Positions 41,765-50,672 of a stretch of DNA of 64,000 nucleotides are shown one piece after another. The DNA is from DASPWW01 sp963841715. Its GTDB lineage: Bacteria > Actinomycetota > Thermoleophilia > Solirubrobacterales > 70-9. Location: contig CAWJDP010000003.1 of NCBI GenBank assembly GCA_963841715.1, positions 186,001-250,000 on the forward strand. The letters are read 5' to 3'. The position numbers and the translations under genes were made by a program. A model generated the notes under the pieces. It was not told where the DNA came from. It ran no database searches and worked only from the letters and a program-made list of their open reading frames with translations. Each line of letters opens with the position of its first letter. Position 1 is the first letter of the stretch.

Positions 41765-42406
41765 ATGGCCTCGGTCCAGGACGAGCGAACGAGCCGGCTC
41801 AGCGCCTCGCCGCCGCTGTTCGATAGCCGCTTCCTCGACTACTTCTCACGCATCCATCCCTCGGTGCCGGCGATCCTGTTCCTGCCGATCATCACGGCGC
41901 TGATCTGGCTCACCGCCGATCGCGGCGAGGGCCCGCTCGCGATCGTCGGCCTCGTGCTCGGCGGGCTCGGGCTGTGGACGCTGACCGAGTACTGGCTGCA
42001 CCGGCTGCTATTCCACTGGGAGCCGAGCTTCCGCTACGGCGACCGCCTTCACTTCATCATCCACGGCGTGCATCACGACCACCCGAACGACCGCATGCGC
42101 CTGGTGATGCCCCCGGCGCTGAGCATCCCACTCGCGGCTGTCTTCTACGCGGGCTTCGTGCTCGTGTTCGGTACCCCGGCCGCGTTCTCGCTGTTCGCGG
42201 GGCTGCTGCTCGGCTACCTCGCCTACGACTACACCCATTACCACGTCCATCACCACACTCCGCGGACGAAGCTCGGCAAGCGGCTGCGCGAGCAGCACAT
42301 GCGCCACCACTTCCAGGATCACCGCTATGGGTACGGCGTCTCCTCGCCGCTGTGGGACGTGGTCTTCGGGACGCTGCCGCGCAACCGCCGCAGCGACGGC
42401 GACTAG
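41765..42406 (+). CDS. Fatty acid hydroxylase (sterol desaturase superfamily)
   Basis: 213 residues, a membrane diiron enzyme. The four His clusters are clear: WLHRLLFH, HGVHHDHPND, HYHVHHHTPR and HMRHHFQDHRYGYGVS. Membrane helices run between about residues 38-75 and 117-150. It resembles fatty acid 2-hydroxylase (FA2H)-type enzymes, which oxidise acyl chains of complex lipids. ATG 41765 is chosen; an upstream in-frame start at 41675 is less likely given the AT-rich promoter-like DNA. Confidence 0.92.
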   Translation: MASVQDERTSRLSASPPLFDSRFLDYFSRIHPSVPAILFLPIITALIWLTADRGEGPLAIVGLVLGGLGLWTLTEYWLHRLLFHWEPSFRYGDRLHFIIHGVHHDHPNDRMRLVMPPALSIPLAAVFYAGFVLVFGTPAAFSLFAGLLLGYLAYDYTHYHVHHHTPRTKLGKRLREQHMRHHFQDHRYGYGVSSPLWDVVFGTLPRNRRSDGD

Positions 42407-42436
42407 CGCCGCCCGGCCGCGAGGGCCGCACCGCTG

Positions 42437-43591
42437 CTACGGGGACGGCAGCAGCCGTCCCCGCTTGAGCGCCTTCCGCAGCTTCAGCACCCGGCTCACC
42501 GACGCCTTGAACCGGGACCGGTTGATCGCCCCCGACTTGTAAGTGCCGAGCAGCTGCTGGAAGCCGCCGATGCCCTCGTTCACGTCCTGGGCTGAGAACA
42601 GCAGTAGGTCGGCGCCGGCGCGGGCCGCGAGCACGCCCCGGTGGGGAATCGAGCCGAAGTCCTCGAGCCCGCCCGCCTCGAGCGCGTCGGTGATCGTCAC
42701 GCCGCGGAACCCGAGCCGATCGCGGAGCTCGCCCCTGATCACCGCCGATGAGAGGCTCGCCGGGCGCGAGGGATCGAGCGCGGGGTAGGTCGCGTTCGAG
42801 ATCATCACCAGCCGCGTCCCGTCCGCAATCGCGGTCGGATACGGGAACTCGTCGACGGTGCGAAGCGTGTGGAGGCTGGCGTCGATCGTCACCGGCCCGT
42901 TGTCGGTGTTGTCCTCACCCGCCGCGCCGAGGCCCGGGAAGTGCTTCGAGGTCGCCGCAACCCCCTGGCGCTGCTGCGCGGTGATGAACGCGCCGCCGAG
43001 CCGGGCAACGAGCCTGGGGTTGTTGCCGTACAGGCGCCCGAACTGCTCGAGGAAGTTGTAGGGGTTGCTGAGCACCCCGAGGACCGGCGCGAGGTTGACG
43101 TTCATCCCGACGCTGCCGAGGTTGCGCCCGGCGCCGAAACCGGCCTGCTTCGCGAGCACCGGGGCGTCCGGGCTGCCGCCGATTTCGGCCTCGCTGAGGG
43201 TCGGGGGTCCGGGGAGCCGCCTCACGATCCCGCCCTCCTGGTCGGTCATCAACAGCAGCGGCCGGCGTAGGGCCGGCGGCAGCACGCTGTGCTGGGCCGC
43301 ATTTTGGAGCTCGACGATCACCTGCGCGATCTGTCCCGGGCTGGTGATGTTGTGTCCGAAGAAGATCACCCCCGAGGCCTGGCCACGCCGGATCTGGTCG
43401 AACAGGGCGTCGGGCGGAACCGGGCCCTGGTAGCTGAGGACCACGCGCTGGCCGACGATCTGCGCCGGCGAGAGTCGGTTCACGGTCGCGTGCCGACCGC
43501 TGTCGCGTGCCGGCGCCGCCGCAGCGGCCGCAGGCCCGACCGTCGCCGCCGCGAGCGCCGCCGCGAGCCCGATTCGCCACCTGCTCGCCAT
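42437..43591 (-). CDS. Secreted glycoside hydrolase family 3 beta-N-acetylhexosaminidase (NagZ-like)
   Basis: 384 residues. Signal peptide (IGLAAALAAATVGPAAAAAA) then the GH3 TIM barrel: LLLMTDQEGGIVRRLPGPP, NLAPVLGVLSNP, AATSKHFPGLGAAGEDNTDN (the general acid/base loop KHFPG) and GVTITDALEAGGL with the nucleophile Asp. Likely releases GlcNAc from peptidoglycan or related glycans outside the cell. Confidence 0.92.
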   Translation of the reverse strand: MASRWRIGLAAALAAATVGPAAAAAAPARDSGRHATVNRLSPAQIVGQRVVLSYQGPVPPDALFDQIRRGQASGVIFFGHNITSPGQIAQVIVELQNAAQHSVLPPALRRPLLLMTDQEGGIVRRLPGPPTLSEAEIGGSPDAPVLAKQAGFGAGRNLGSVGMNVNLAPVLGVLSNPYNFLEQFGRLYGNNPRLVARLGGAFITAQQRQGVAATSKHFPGLGAAGEDNTDNGPVTIDASLHTLRTVDEFPYPTAIADGTRLVMISNATYPALDPSRPASLSSAVIRGELRDRLGFRGVTITDALEAGGLEDFGSIPHRGVLAARAGADLLLFSAQDVNEGIGGFQQLLGTYKSGAINRSRFKASVSRVLKLRKALKRGRLLPSP

Positions 43592-43642
43592 GGCCCCAGG
43601 ATATGCACGCGATCGGTCGAGCGCAAAACCAGTCATTTTCAC

Positions 43643-43758
43643 TCACACACACTCGTGACTATCATGTGTGGAAGATCGGGTGCACACTGTTAGTTGCAAG
43701 GGTGACACACACCCACACACTTACTGTCACGCCGATTAGGAAAGGAAGCCAAAGAGAT
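43643..43758 (+). promoter_or_regulatory. AT-richer promoter region with CACACA repeats and a GTGAC...GTCAC inverted repeat
   Basis: The region before the AT-hook gene holds ACTCACACACACTCGTGAC and GTGACACACACCCACACAC, an inverted repeat GTGAC (43702-43706) / GTCAC (43726-43730), and TTGCAA (43694-43699) as a possible -35. GGAAAGGAAG before ATG 43759 is the ribosome binding site. Candidate autoregulatory sites. Confidence 0.45.
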
Positions 43759-44124
43759 ATGCCACGCAGCTCGGATGTGCTCGACGAGGCACGGGTCTTG
43801 ATCGAGCGGAGGATCAAGGAGCTCGACGAGGAGAAGGCGAGGCTCGAGCGCACGCTCGCCGGGCTCACCGACGGCAAGTCTGGACGCCGCGGGCCCGGAC
43901 GGCCGCGCGGGTCGACGTCGCGGCGACGGGGACGGAAGCGCGGGCGGAAGCGCGCGACGCGGGCGGACCAGGCGACGAAAACGGTCGCCGAGAACCCCGG
44001 GATCACGACCTCGGAGATCGCCCGGAAGCTGAAGATCCAGCCGAACTACATGTACCGGGTGATGGGCGAGCTCGAGGACGAGGGGCGGGTCGCGAAGAAG
44101 GGAAAGGGGTTCTACCCGTCATAA
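43759..44124 (+). CDS. AT-hook plus winged-helix DNA-binding protein
   Basis: 121 residues. A helical, possibly coiled-coil N-terminus (IKELDEEKARLERTLAGL) is followed by an Arg-rich stretch with AT-hook motifs (GRRGPGRPRGSTSRRRGRK). A winged helix-turn-helix closes the protein (NPGITTSEIARKLKIQPNYM ... LEDEGRVAKKGKGFYP). Looks like a nucleoid-associated or regulatory protein. It has its own AT-rich promoter region; the target genes are unknown. Confidence 0.75.
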   Translation: MPRSSDVLDEARVLIERRIKELDEEKARLERTLAGLTDGKSGRRGPGRPRGSTSRRRGRKRGRKRATRADQATKTVAENPGITTSEIARKLKIQPNYMYRVMGELEDEGRVAKKGKGFYPS

Positions 44125-44126
44125 AA

Positions 44127-44164
44127 CCCGCCGCCTCCTCCGCTTCGCGTCCGGGGGCGGCGGG
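44127..44164 (-). repeat. 38-bp palindromic repeat, intergenic copy
   Basis: Identical over all 38 bases to the reverse complement of 53651-53688. The ends CCCGCCGCC / GGCGGCGGG form a 9-bp stem around a 20-nt loop. It lies between the convergent AT-hook gene and malate dehydrogenase gene. Confidence 0.9.
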
Positions 44165-44200
44165 GCGGTCGTCAGGGCGGGGTGGTCGCGGCCCGGCGGT

Positions 44201-45184
44201 TTAGCCGAGCAGGTCCTCGACCGTTTCGCGCTCCGTGCGGAGCTCCTCGACGCTGAGGTCGATGCGCTCGCGCGAGAACTCGCCGATCTCGAGGCCCTCG
44301 ACGATCTCCCACGCCCCGTCAGCGCAGGTGCAAGGGACGCCCGCGAACAAACCCTCCTCGATCCCGTAGGAGCCGTCAGAGGCGACGGCCATCGAGACCC
44401 AGTCGTCCTCGGGCGTCCCGAGGACCCAGTCGTGGACGTGGTCGATCGCCGCGCTCGCGGCCGACTTCGCGCTCGACGCGCCGCGTGCCTCGATCACCGC
44501 GGCGCCGCGCTTCTGGACCGTGGGGATGAAGTCCTCCTCGACCCAGGCCTGATCGACGACCTCGGGGGCGGGCCGCTCTCCGATCAGCGCGTGCGTGATG
44601 TCGGGGTACTGCGTCGTCGAGTGGTTGCCCCAGATCGTCATCCTCTTCACGTCGCGCGAGTGAGCGCCGGCCTTGCGCGCCAGCTGCGCCTTCGCCCGGT
44701 TGTGGTCGAGGCGCATCATCGCCGTGAAACGCTCGCGCGGGACGTCGGGCGCGTGCGAGGCGGCGATGAGGCAGTTCGTGTTCGCCGGGTTGCCGACGAC
44801 GAGCACCTTGATGTCGTCGGCGGCGTGGTCGTTGATCGCCTTGCCCTGGGGGCCGAAGATCCCGCCGTTCGCTTCGAGCAGGTCCGAGCGCTCCATCCCC
44901 TTCCCGCGCGGCCGCGCCCCGACGAGCAGGGCCACGTTAGCGCCGTCGAAGGCGACGTTGGGGTCGTCGGAGATCTCGATGCTCTCGAGCAGCGGGAAGG
45001 CGCTGTCCTCGAGCTCCATCACAACCCCCGAGACGGCCTTCATCGCGTCGGGGATCTCGAGCAGCCGCAGCTCGACCCGCCTCTCCGGCCCGAGCATCCC
45101 CCCGGTCGCGATCCGCGGCAGCAGCGCGTAGCCGATCTGCCCCGCGGCCCCCGTCACCGTCACTTTCACCGACCCATCGGCCAT
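44201..45184 (-). CDS. mdh: Malate dehydrogenase
   Basis: 327 residues; oxidises malate to oxaloacetate with NAD in the TCA cycle. It has the NAD site VTVTGAAGQIGYALLPRIA, substrate Arg residues (GARPRGKGMERSDLL, MRLDHNRAKAQLA) and the catalytic His in TIWGNHSTTQYPDITHA. This is the cytosolic-type MDH used by actinobacteria. It starts 4 bp after the isocitrate dehydrogenase stop, so the two TCA genes form an operon. Confidence 0.97.
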   Translation of the reverse strand: MADGSVKVTVTGAAGQIGYALLPRIATGGMLGPERRVELRLLEIPDAMKAVSGVVMELEDSAFPLLESIEISDDPNVAFDGANVALLVGARPRGKGMERSDLLEANGGIFGPQGKAINDHAADDIKVLVVGNPANTNCLIAASHAPDVPRERFTAMMRLDHNRAKAQLARKAGAHSRDVKRMTIWGNHSTTQYPDITHALIGERPAPEVVDQAWVEEDFIPTVQKRGAAVIEARGASSAKSAASAAIDHVHDWVLGTPEDDWVSMAVASDGSYGIEEGLFAGVPCTCADGAWEIVEGLEIGEFSRERIDLSVEELRTERETVEDLLG

Positions 45185-45188
45185 CCAC

Positions 45189-46271
45189 TCAACCTCCCTC
45201 GATCTTCTCGATGATCGCGTCCGCCATCTCCGATGTGCCGACCGCGGTCGGGTCGTCGCGGGAGGGCTTGAGGTCGTAGGTCACGTTCTCGCCCTCGGCG
45301 ATCACGGCGGCGATCGCCGCCTCCATCCGCTCCGCGGCGTCCTTCTCGTCGAGATGGCGAAGCATCATCACGCCGGAGAGCAGCAGCGCCGTCGGGTTGA
45401 CCTTGTTCTGGCCCTTGTACTTCGGCGCCGAGCCGTGGGTCGCCTCGAAGACCGCGAAGTCGTCGCCGATGTTCCCGCCGGGCGCGAGCCCGAGACCGCC
45501 GATCATCCCCGCACCGAGGTCGGAGACGATGTCGCCGTAGAGGTTCGGGAGCACGATCACGTCGTATTCCTCGGGGCGGGAGACGAGCTGGTTGCAGAGG
45601 TTGTCGATGATCCGGTCCTCGAACTCGAACTCGGGGTACTCGGCGGCGACCTCTCCCGCGACCTTGAGGAACAGCCCGTCGGAGAACTTCATGATGTTCG
45701 CCTTGTGCGCCGCGGTCACCTTGCGGCGACCGTTCGCCCTCGCGTACTCGAACGCCGAGCGGACGATCCGCTGGGTGCCGTAGACGGAGATCGGCTTGAT
45801 CGAGATCCCGGCGTCGGGCCGGATCTCCGTTCCGAGCGTGGCGAGGAACTCGCGCAGCCTCTGGGCGTCGTCGGAGCCCATCTCGAACTCGACCCCCGCA
45901 TAGAGGTCCTCGGTGTTCTCGCGGATGATCGCGAAGTCGACGCCGGGGAAGCGCGTCCGGACCCCCTCGTAGGCCTTGCACGGACGCTGGCAGGAGTACA
46001 GGTCGAGCTCCTTGCGGAGCGCGACGTTGACGGAGCGAAAGCCGGTCCCGACCGGCGTCGTGATCGGCGCCTTGATTGCCGTCTTCGTGTCGCGGATCGA
46101 CTCCACGACGCGGTCGGGAAGCGGCGTTCCCTCGGCCTCGTAGACATCGGTGCCCGCGTCCTGCCAGTCCCAGTCGAAGTCGACTCCGGTCGACTCGAGC
46201 ACCCGGGCGGATGCCTCGGCGAGCTCGGGGCCGGTGCCGTCACCGCGGATGATCGTGACTCGGTGCGCCAT
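45189..46271 (-). CDS. Isocitrate/isopropylmalate dehydrogenase family protein, probably NAD-dependent isocitrate dehydrogenase
   Basis: 360 residues. Family motifs: VTIIRGDGTGPELAEASARV, IKAPITTPVGTGFRSVNVAL (the ISOCITRATE-type loop), NLYGDIVSDLGAGMIGGLGL with the metal Asp residues, and FEATHGSAPKYKGQ. The SVNVALRKELDLY stretch favours isocitrate over isopropylmalate. Its operon with mdh supports a TCA role. ATG 46271 is chosen as the start. Confidence 0.88.
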   Translation of the reverse strand: MAHRVTIIRGDGTGPELAEASARVLESTGVDFDWDWQDAGTDVYEAEGTPLPDRVVESIRDTKTAIKAPITTPVGTGFRSVNVALRKELDLYSCQRPCKAYEGVRTRFPGVDFAIIRENTEDLYAGVEFEMGSDDAQRLREFLATLGTEIRPDAGISIKPISVYGTQRIVRSAFEYARANGRRKVTAAHKANIMKFSDGLFLKVAGEVAAEYPEFEFEDRIIDNLCNQLVSRPEEYDVIVLPNLYGDIVSDLGAGMIGGLGLAPGGNIGDDFAVFEATHGSAPKYKGQNKVNPTALLLSGVMMLRHLDEKDAAERMEAAIAAVIAEGENVTYDLKPSRDDPTAVGTSEMADAIIEKIEGG

Positions 46272-46329
46272 CGGGCGCAATCCTATTCGGGGCGCGTGGC
46301 CCATCGCGGCCCCCGTACTATCTGAGGCG

Positions 46330-48018
46330 ATGGCGACCACGGACAAGCGGCGCTCGGGCGCGGCGGCCGGAGCCACGCACGAGGTCTTCAACCAGGCGAC
46401 GCCGCTCGAGAACTACAACGTCGTCGGGGAGGACGCCGCGTTGGTCGAGGGAGTGCGCCGCGAGGGCGCCGGATGGGCCGAGGACCGGATCCTCGCGCTC
46501 GGCGAGATCGCAGGGCGCGCGCGGACGCTCCGCCTCGGAGTCGAGGCGAACGAGAACGAGCCCGTCCTGCGGACCCACGACCGCTACGGACACCGGATCG
46601 ACGAGGTCGACTTCCACCCGGCGTGGCACGAGCTGATGACGATCGGCGTCTCGCACGAGCTCCACGCGCTCCCGTGGCGGGAGCCCCAGCCGGGGGCCAA
46701 CGTCGCCCGCGCGGCGATGTTCATCGCGCTCTCGCAGGCCGAGGCCGGGGTCGGCTGCCCGATCTCGATGACGTTCTCGGCCGTCCCCGCCCTGCGCGCG
46801 CAGCCCGAGCTCGCCGAGGAATGGGAGCCGCGGCTGATGTCGCTCGACTACGACCGGCGCTCCGTCCCCGCCCAGGACAAGGCGGGCGCACTGTGCGGTA
46901 TGGCGATGACCGAGAAGCAGGGCGGCTCCGACGTGCGCGCGAACACGACCACGGCGACGCCGCTGAACGGCGGCGGCCCCGGCGCCGAGTACGAGGTCAA
47001 CGGGCACAAGTGGTTCTGCTCGGCTCCGACGTGCGACGTCTTCCTCGTCCTCGCCCAGGCCGAGGGCGGGCTCTCGTGCTTCCTGCTGCCCCGCTTCACC
47101 CCCGACGGCGAGCGCAACGGCTTCCACATCCAGCGGCTGAAGGACAAGCTCGGCAACCGCTCGAACGCGTCGAGTGAGGTCGAGTTCCGCTCCGCGTGGG
47201 CACGGCTGATCGGCGAGGAGGGCCGCGGCGTGCCGACGATCATCGAGATGGTCAACCACACGCGGCTCGACTGCGTGATCGGCGGCGCCGCCGGAATGCG
47301 GGCGGGGGTCGCCCAGGCGACGAACCACGCCGCGCACCGGTCGGCATTCGGCAGGCTGCTCGCCGAGGCGCCGCTGATGCAGAACGTGCTCGCCGACCTC
47401 GCGATCGAGTCCGAGGCGGCGACGGTCTCAGCCACCCGCCTGGCCCGCGCCTACGACGAGGCCGCGGCGGGCGGTGACGACGCGCAGGAATTGAAGCGCG
47501 TCGCGAACGCCGTCCTCAAGTACTGGATCTGCAAGCGTGCCCCGGTCCACGCGGGCGAGGCGCTCGAGTGCCTCGGCGGCAACGGATATGTGGAGGAGTC
47601 GGGGATGCCCCGCCTCTACCGCGAGGCGCCGCTGAGCTCGATCTGGGAGGGCTCGGGGAACGTCCAGTGCCTCGACGTCCTGCGCGCGATGGCGCGCAAC
47701 CCCCGCTCGCTGGAGGCGTTCATGGCCGAGGTCGACGAGGCTGCCGGCGCCGACCCGCGCCTCGACGCATACACCGCGTCGTTGCGCGACGAGCTTGCCG
47801 ACACCGAAGGGATTGAGGCCCGCGCGCGCCGCGTCGTCGAGCGGATGGCGCTCGCGCTCCAGGGCTCGCTCGTCGTCCGCCACGGCGACCCCGCGGTCGC
47901 CGACGCGTTCTGCGCCTCACGGCTCGACCGCGACTGGGGGCAGGCGTTCGGGACGCTCCCAGCGGGCACCGACTTCGAGCACATCGTTGCGCGGCACACG
48001 CCGCGCGCGGCCGTCTAG
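46330..48018 (+). CDS. AidB-like acyl-CoA dehydrogenase
   Basis: 562 residues. The AidB branch is indicated by the long N-terminal extension (THEVFNQATPLENYNVVGED), MAMTEKQGGSDVRANTT, the flavin/substrate segment CLGGNGYVEESGMPRLYREA, and SIWEGSGNVQCLDVLRAMA. AidB in E. coli binds DNA and belongs to the alkylation response; actinobacterial relatives may act on isovaleryl-CoA-type substrates. ATG 46330 lies 10 bp after a TACTAT that could be the -10 box. Divergent from the TCA operon. Confidence 0.88.
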   Translation: MATTDKRRSGAAAGATHEVFNQATPLENYNVVGEDAALVEGVRREGAGWAEDRILALGEIAGRARTLRLGVEANENEPVLRTHDRYGHRIDEVDFHPAWHELMTIGVSHELHALPWREPQPGANVARAAMFIALSQAEAGVGCPISMTFSAVPALRAQPELAEEWEPRLMSLDYDRRSVPAQDKAGALCGMAMTEKQGGSDVRANTTTATPLNGGGPGAEYEVNGHKWFCSAPTCDVFLVLAQAEGGLSCFLLPRFTPDGERNGFHIQRLKDKLGNRSNASSEVEFRSAWARLIGEEGRGVPTIIEMVNHTRLDCVIGGAAGMRAGVAQATNHAAHRSAFGRLLAEAPLMQNVLADLAIESEAATVSATRLARAYDEAAAGGDDAQELKRVANAVLKYWICKRAPVHAGEALECLGGNGYVEESGMPRLYREAPLSSIWEGSGNVQCLDVLRAMARNPRSLEAFMAEVDEAAGADPRLDAYTASLRDELADTEGIEARARRVVERMALALQGSLVVRHGDPAVADAFCASRLDRDWGQAFGTLPAGTDFEHIVARHTPRAAV

Positions 48019-48146
48019 CTCAGGAGCGCGATCAGCGCCACGAGCGCGATCAGCGCTCCGATCGCCGCGCCCGCGATGTCGGCGATCAGCAGCCAGCGTT
48101 CGCCGAGCCGCGCGAGCTCGCTCTCACGTGTCTCGATCAGGTCCAT
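48015..48146 (-). CDS. Small single-helix membrane protein
   Basis: 43 residues: MDLIETRESELARLGERWLL then a hydrophobic helix (IADIAGAAIGALIALVALIA). It follows the M28 peptidase gene by 35 bp and overlaps the convergent AidB-like gene by 4 bp. Supported by its compact membrane-protein shape and position; no family recognised. Confidence 0.45.
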   Translation of the reverse strand: MDLIETRESELARLGERWLLIADIAGAAIGALIALVALIALLS

Positions 48147-48181
48147 GACCGAAGCTTCGACGGCCTCGGCCGGCACCCTGC

Positions 48182-49405
48182 CTACGCCAGCCAGCGTTCG
48201 TCGAGCCTGCGGATGACCGCCTCGGAGAGACGGATCGCGTCGGCGAGGGTGTCGTAGCGAACGTTCTCCGCGATGTCGCTCGGCCAGTGGTAGTTCGCCG
48301 CGTTCTTGTACTCCGTGCACGAGCACAGCGCCACGGTCGGATACCCCGCGACGAGGGCGAACAGGCCGTCGGTGCCGTTGCGCAGCCGCAGGTTGGGGAT
48401 CATCCGGATCCCGAGCTCGTCCGCGAGCCCGTCGATCAGGTCGAGCGCCGACTTCGGATACTCGCGCATCTTCAGGAAGCCCTCGCCCCGCAGCACGGTG
48501 AGAATCGGCGAGCCGACGCTCTCAAGCGTGAGAAAGAAGGTGTCGTCGGGCGGGAGTTCGTGCCTGTGGCGCTCGATGAAGGCGTGCATCCCCTCGCTGA
48601 ACGACTCCTCCGATCCGGTCGAGACGAGCATCACCCTGACGCTCTCGGTCGGGCGCGCGAGCAGCGCGCGGGCGAGCGCGATCAGCGAGACGACGGCGCT
48701 GCCGTTGTCGTTCGCCCCCGGGACGACGCCGCGCAGCCCGATGTCGGCGAACACGGGCAGCGCCCCCGCGGAGACGACCGTGCCGAGGCGCGCGAGCCTG
48801 CGGCTTCCCAGCAGCGCGCCGAGCGCCGAGGCCAGCGGCCCGCCGATCACCGGCCACATCAGCGCCGGGCTCGTGTCCTGGTTGTCGAACACCCACGGCC
48901 ATCGGCGGTAGATGTACGCCGGGGTCCCGGGGTAGAAGAGGAGTCCCGCGTGGGCGGCGTCGTGGTGAGCGACGAGGACGATCGTCCTCGTCGCGTCCAT
49001 GGGGCCGATCTCGGCGACGACGTTGTACGTCGAGCGCCGCGGCAGCAGCCTGCGAAGGCGCTTGCGGCCCGGCGGGAGGTCGTCGGCGATCGCGGCCGCG
49101 GCGGCACCCCCCAGCGCCGTCCCTAGCGCGCGCCTGCCGCGCAGCGCCGCGATCCCGGCCAGCGCGCCGGCCGCGCTCGAGATCCCGAGCGGCCACCAGA
49201 AGGTGCCGTGGGCGTCCTCGGGCTCGACGCGCGCGCCGACGCCAAGCGTCTCGAGCCGCGACTGCAGCCACCGCGCCGCGTCGTGCTCGCCCGCCGACGC
49301 CGACGGCCGGTGGATCGCCGTCAGCGACTCGAGCTCTGCGCGCAGCCACGCCTGGTCGAGGTAGTCGCGCTCTGCCTGCTCGGCTGTGGCGGATTCCGGG
49401 GTCAT
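48182..49405 (-). CDS. M28-family zinc peptidase with membrane segments
   Basis: 407 residues. The M28 metal ligands are visible: VLVAHHDAAHAG, GANDNGSAVV, STGSEESFSEG, and the C-terminal His in NAANYHWPSDI. Hydrophobic segments (SSAAGALAGIAALRG, VIGGPLASALGALLGS) interrupt the catalytic domain, so it is probably membrane-attached. Cleaves N-terminal residues or releases amino acids. Divergent from the site-2-protease gene; TAATAT lies between the two starts. Confidence 0.85.
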   Translation of the reverse strand: MTPESATAEQAERDYLDQAWLRAELESLTAIHRPSASAGEHDAARWLQSRLETLGVGARVEPEDAHGTFWWPLGISSAAGALAGIAALRGRRALGTALGGAAAAAIADDLPPGRKRLRRLLPRRSTYNVVAEIGPMDATRTIVLVAHHDAAHAGLLFYPGTPAYIYRRWPWVFDNQDTSPALMWPVIGGPLASALGALLGSRRLARLGTVVSAGALPVFADIGLRGVVPGANDNGSAVVSLIALARALLARPTESVRVMLVSTGSEESFSEGMHAFIERHRHELPPDDTFFLTLESVGSPILTVLRGEGFLKMREYPKSALDLIDGLADELGIRMIPNLRLRNGTDGLFALVAGYPTVALCSCTEYKNAANYHWPSDIAENVRYDTLADAIRLSEAVIRRLDERWLA

Positions 49406-49432
49406 CGCGAGGCGGAACCCTAATATGGGTGC

Positions 49433-50629
49433 ATGTCCACAGGCGGCGGCCTGACGCTGTTTCACATCCGCGGCATCCGAATCGCCGTGGACTACAGCTG
49501 GTTCTTCGTCCTCTTCCTGATCATCCTCGGGCTGTCCGGCTTCTACCGCGACGTCCTCGACCAGTCGAGCGACGCGACCGCCCCGTACGCGCTCGCGGTT
49601 GTGAGCGCGCTCCTGTTCTTCGCCTCGATCCTGCTCCACGAGCTCGGCCACGCCGTCGTCGCGATTCGCAACGGGATCCAGATCTCCGACATCACGCTGT
49701 GGATGTTCGGGGGGCTGGCGCGGATGCAGAGCGACTCCGACACCCCCGGGACCGAGTTCAAGATCGCCGTCGCAGGGCCGCTGGTCACGCTCGCGATCGT
49801 GATCGTCTCGGGGGCGATCGGGCTCGCTCTCGGGGGGCCGGATGAGTTCTGGAAGGCGGTCCGCGTCGAGGGCACAGCGAACACGTCATGGGCGACCGCA
49901 CTGATCGCGTGGCTGACGAGCATCAACGTCCTGTTGCTGCTCTTCAACCTGATTCCGGCCTACCCGCTCGACGGCGGGCGGATCGCGCGGGCAATCGCGT
50001 GGAAGCGGAGCGGCGATCGCAACAGCGCGACCCGGTTCGCGGCGGCGCTCGGCCGCGGGTTCTCCTTCGTGCTCATCGGCCTCGGCGCGTTCGAGCTGAT
50101 CCAGGGCGATCCGTTCAACGGCATCTGGCTCGGCGCGATCGGCTTCATCCTCTACCAGTCCGCGCGCGGCGCCGAGCTCCAGACTCGGGTGACGACCAAG
50201 ATCGAGGGCCTGACCGTCGCCGACGTGATGGACCACGAGCCGGTCGCGATCCCGGATGTGCTCAGCGTCGAGCGCGCGCTCGACGAGTACTTCCTCCGCT
50301 ACCGCTGGCCGTGGTTCCCGGTCGTCGACGCCGCGCAGCGGTTCCGCGGCCTGCTGCAGCGAAACGCGGCCGACGCCGTGCCCGAGATCCAGCGGCGCTC
50401 GGAGACGGTCGCCGAGCTCGTCGAGCTCGACCGCGGCGGTGAGCTGCTGATCCGGCAGGATGCCCCGCTCGAGTCGCTGCTCGGAAACGAGAACCTCCGC
50501 AAGCTCGGCGCGCTGATGGCCGTCGACGCGGACGGCCGGCTGTGCGGCGTGGTCACGATCGACCAGGTCGGCCGGGCGCTTCGCACCGCCCTCTCGGGCC
50601 CGGAGGCCGGCGCTCTGCCGCCGCGCTGA
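49433..50629 (+). CDS. Site-2 protease (M50) with CBS domains
   Basis: 398 residues. Intramembrane metalloprotease: first helix YSWFFVLFLIILGLSGFY, the zinc motif LLHELGHAVVAIR (about residue 70), and the second ligand Asp in LIPAYPLDGGRIARAI (about 180). The C-terminal half carries a CBS-domain pair starting VADVMDHEPVAIPD and ending MAVDADGRLCGVVTIDQVG, which usually senses adenosyl ligands. Cuts membrane-bound anti-sigma factors or other membrane proteins; the target is unknown. Confidence 0.92.
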   Translation: MSTGGGLTLFHIRGIRIAVDYSWFFVLFLIILGLSGFYRDVLDQSSDATAPYALAVVSALLFFASILLHELGHAVVAIRNGIQISDITLWMFGGLARMQSDSDTPGTEFKIAVAGPLVTLAIVIVSGAIGLALGGPDEFWKAVRVEGTANTSWATALIAWLTSINVLLLLFNLIPAYPLDGGRIARAIAWKRSGDRNSATRFAAALGRGFSFVLIGLGAFELIQGDPFNGIWLGAIGFILYQSARGAELQTRVTTKIEGLTVADVMDHEPVAIPDVLSVERALDEYFLRYRWPWFPVVDAAQRFRGLLQRNAADAVPEIQRRSETVAELVELDRGGELLIRQDAPLESLLGNENLRKLGALMAVDADGRLCGVVTIDQVGRALRTALSGPEAGALPPR

Positions 50630-50672
50630 CCGGCGCCCTGCCCGGACCGTGGCTCGGCTATAGGATCGCGAC

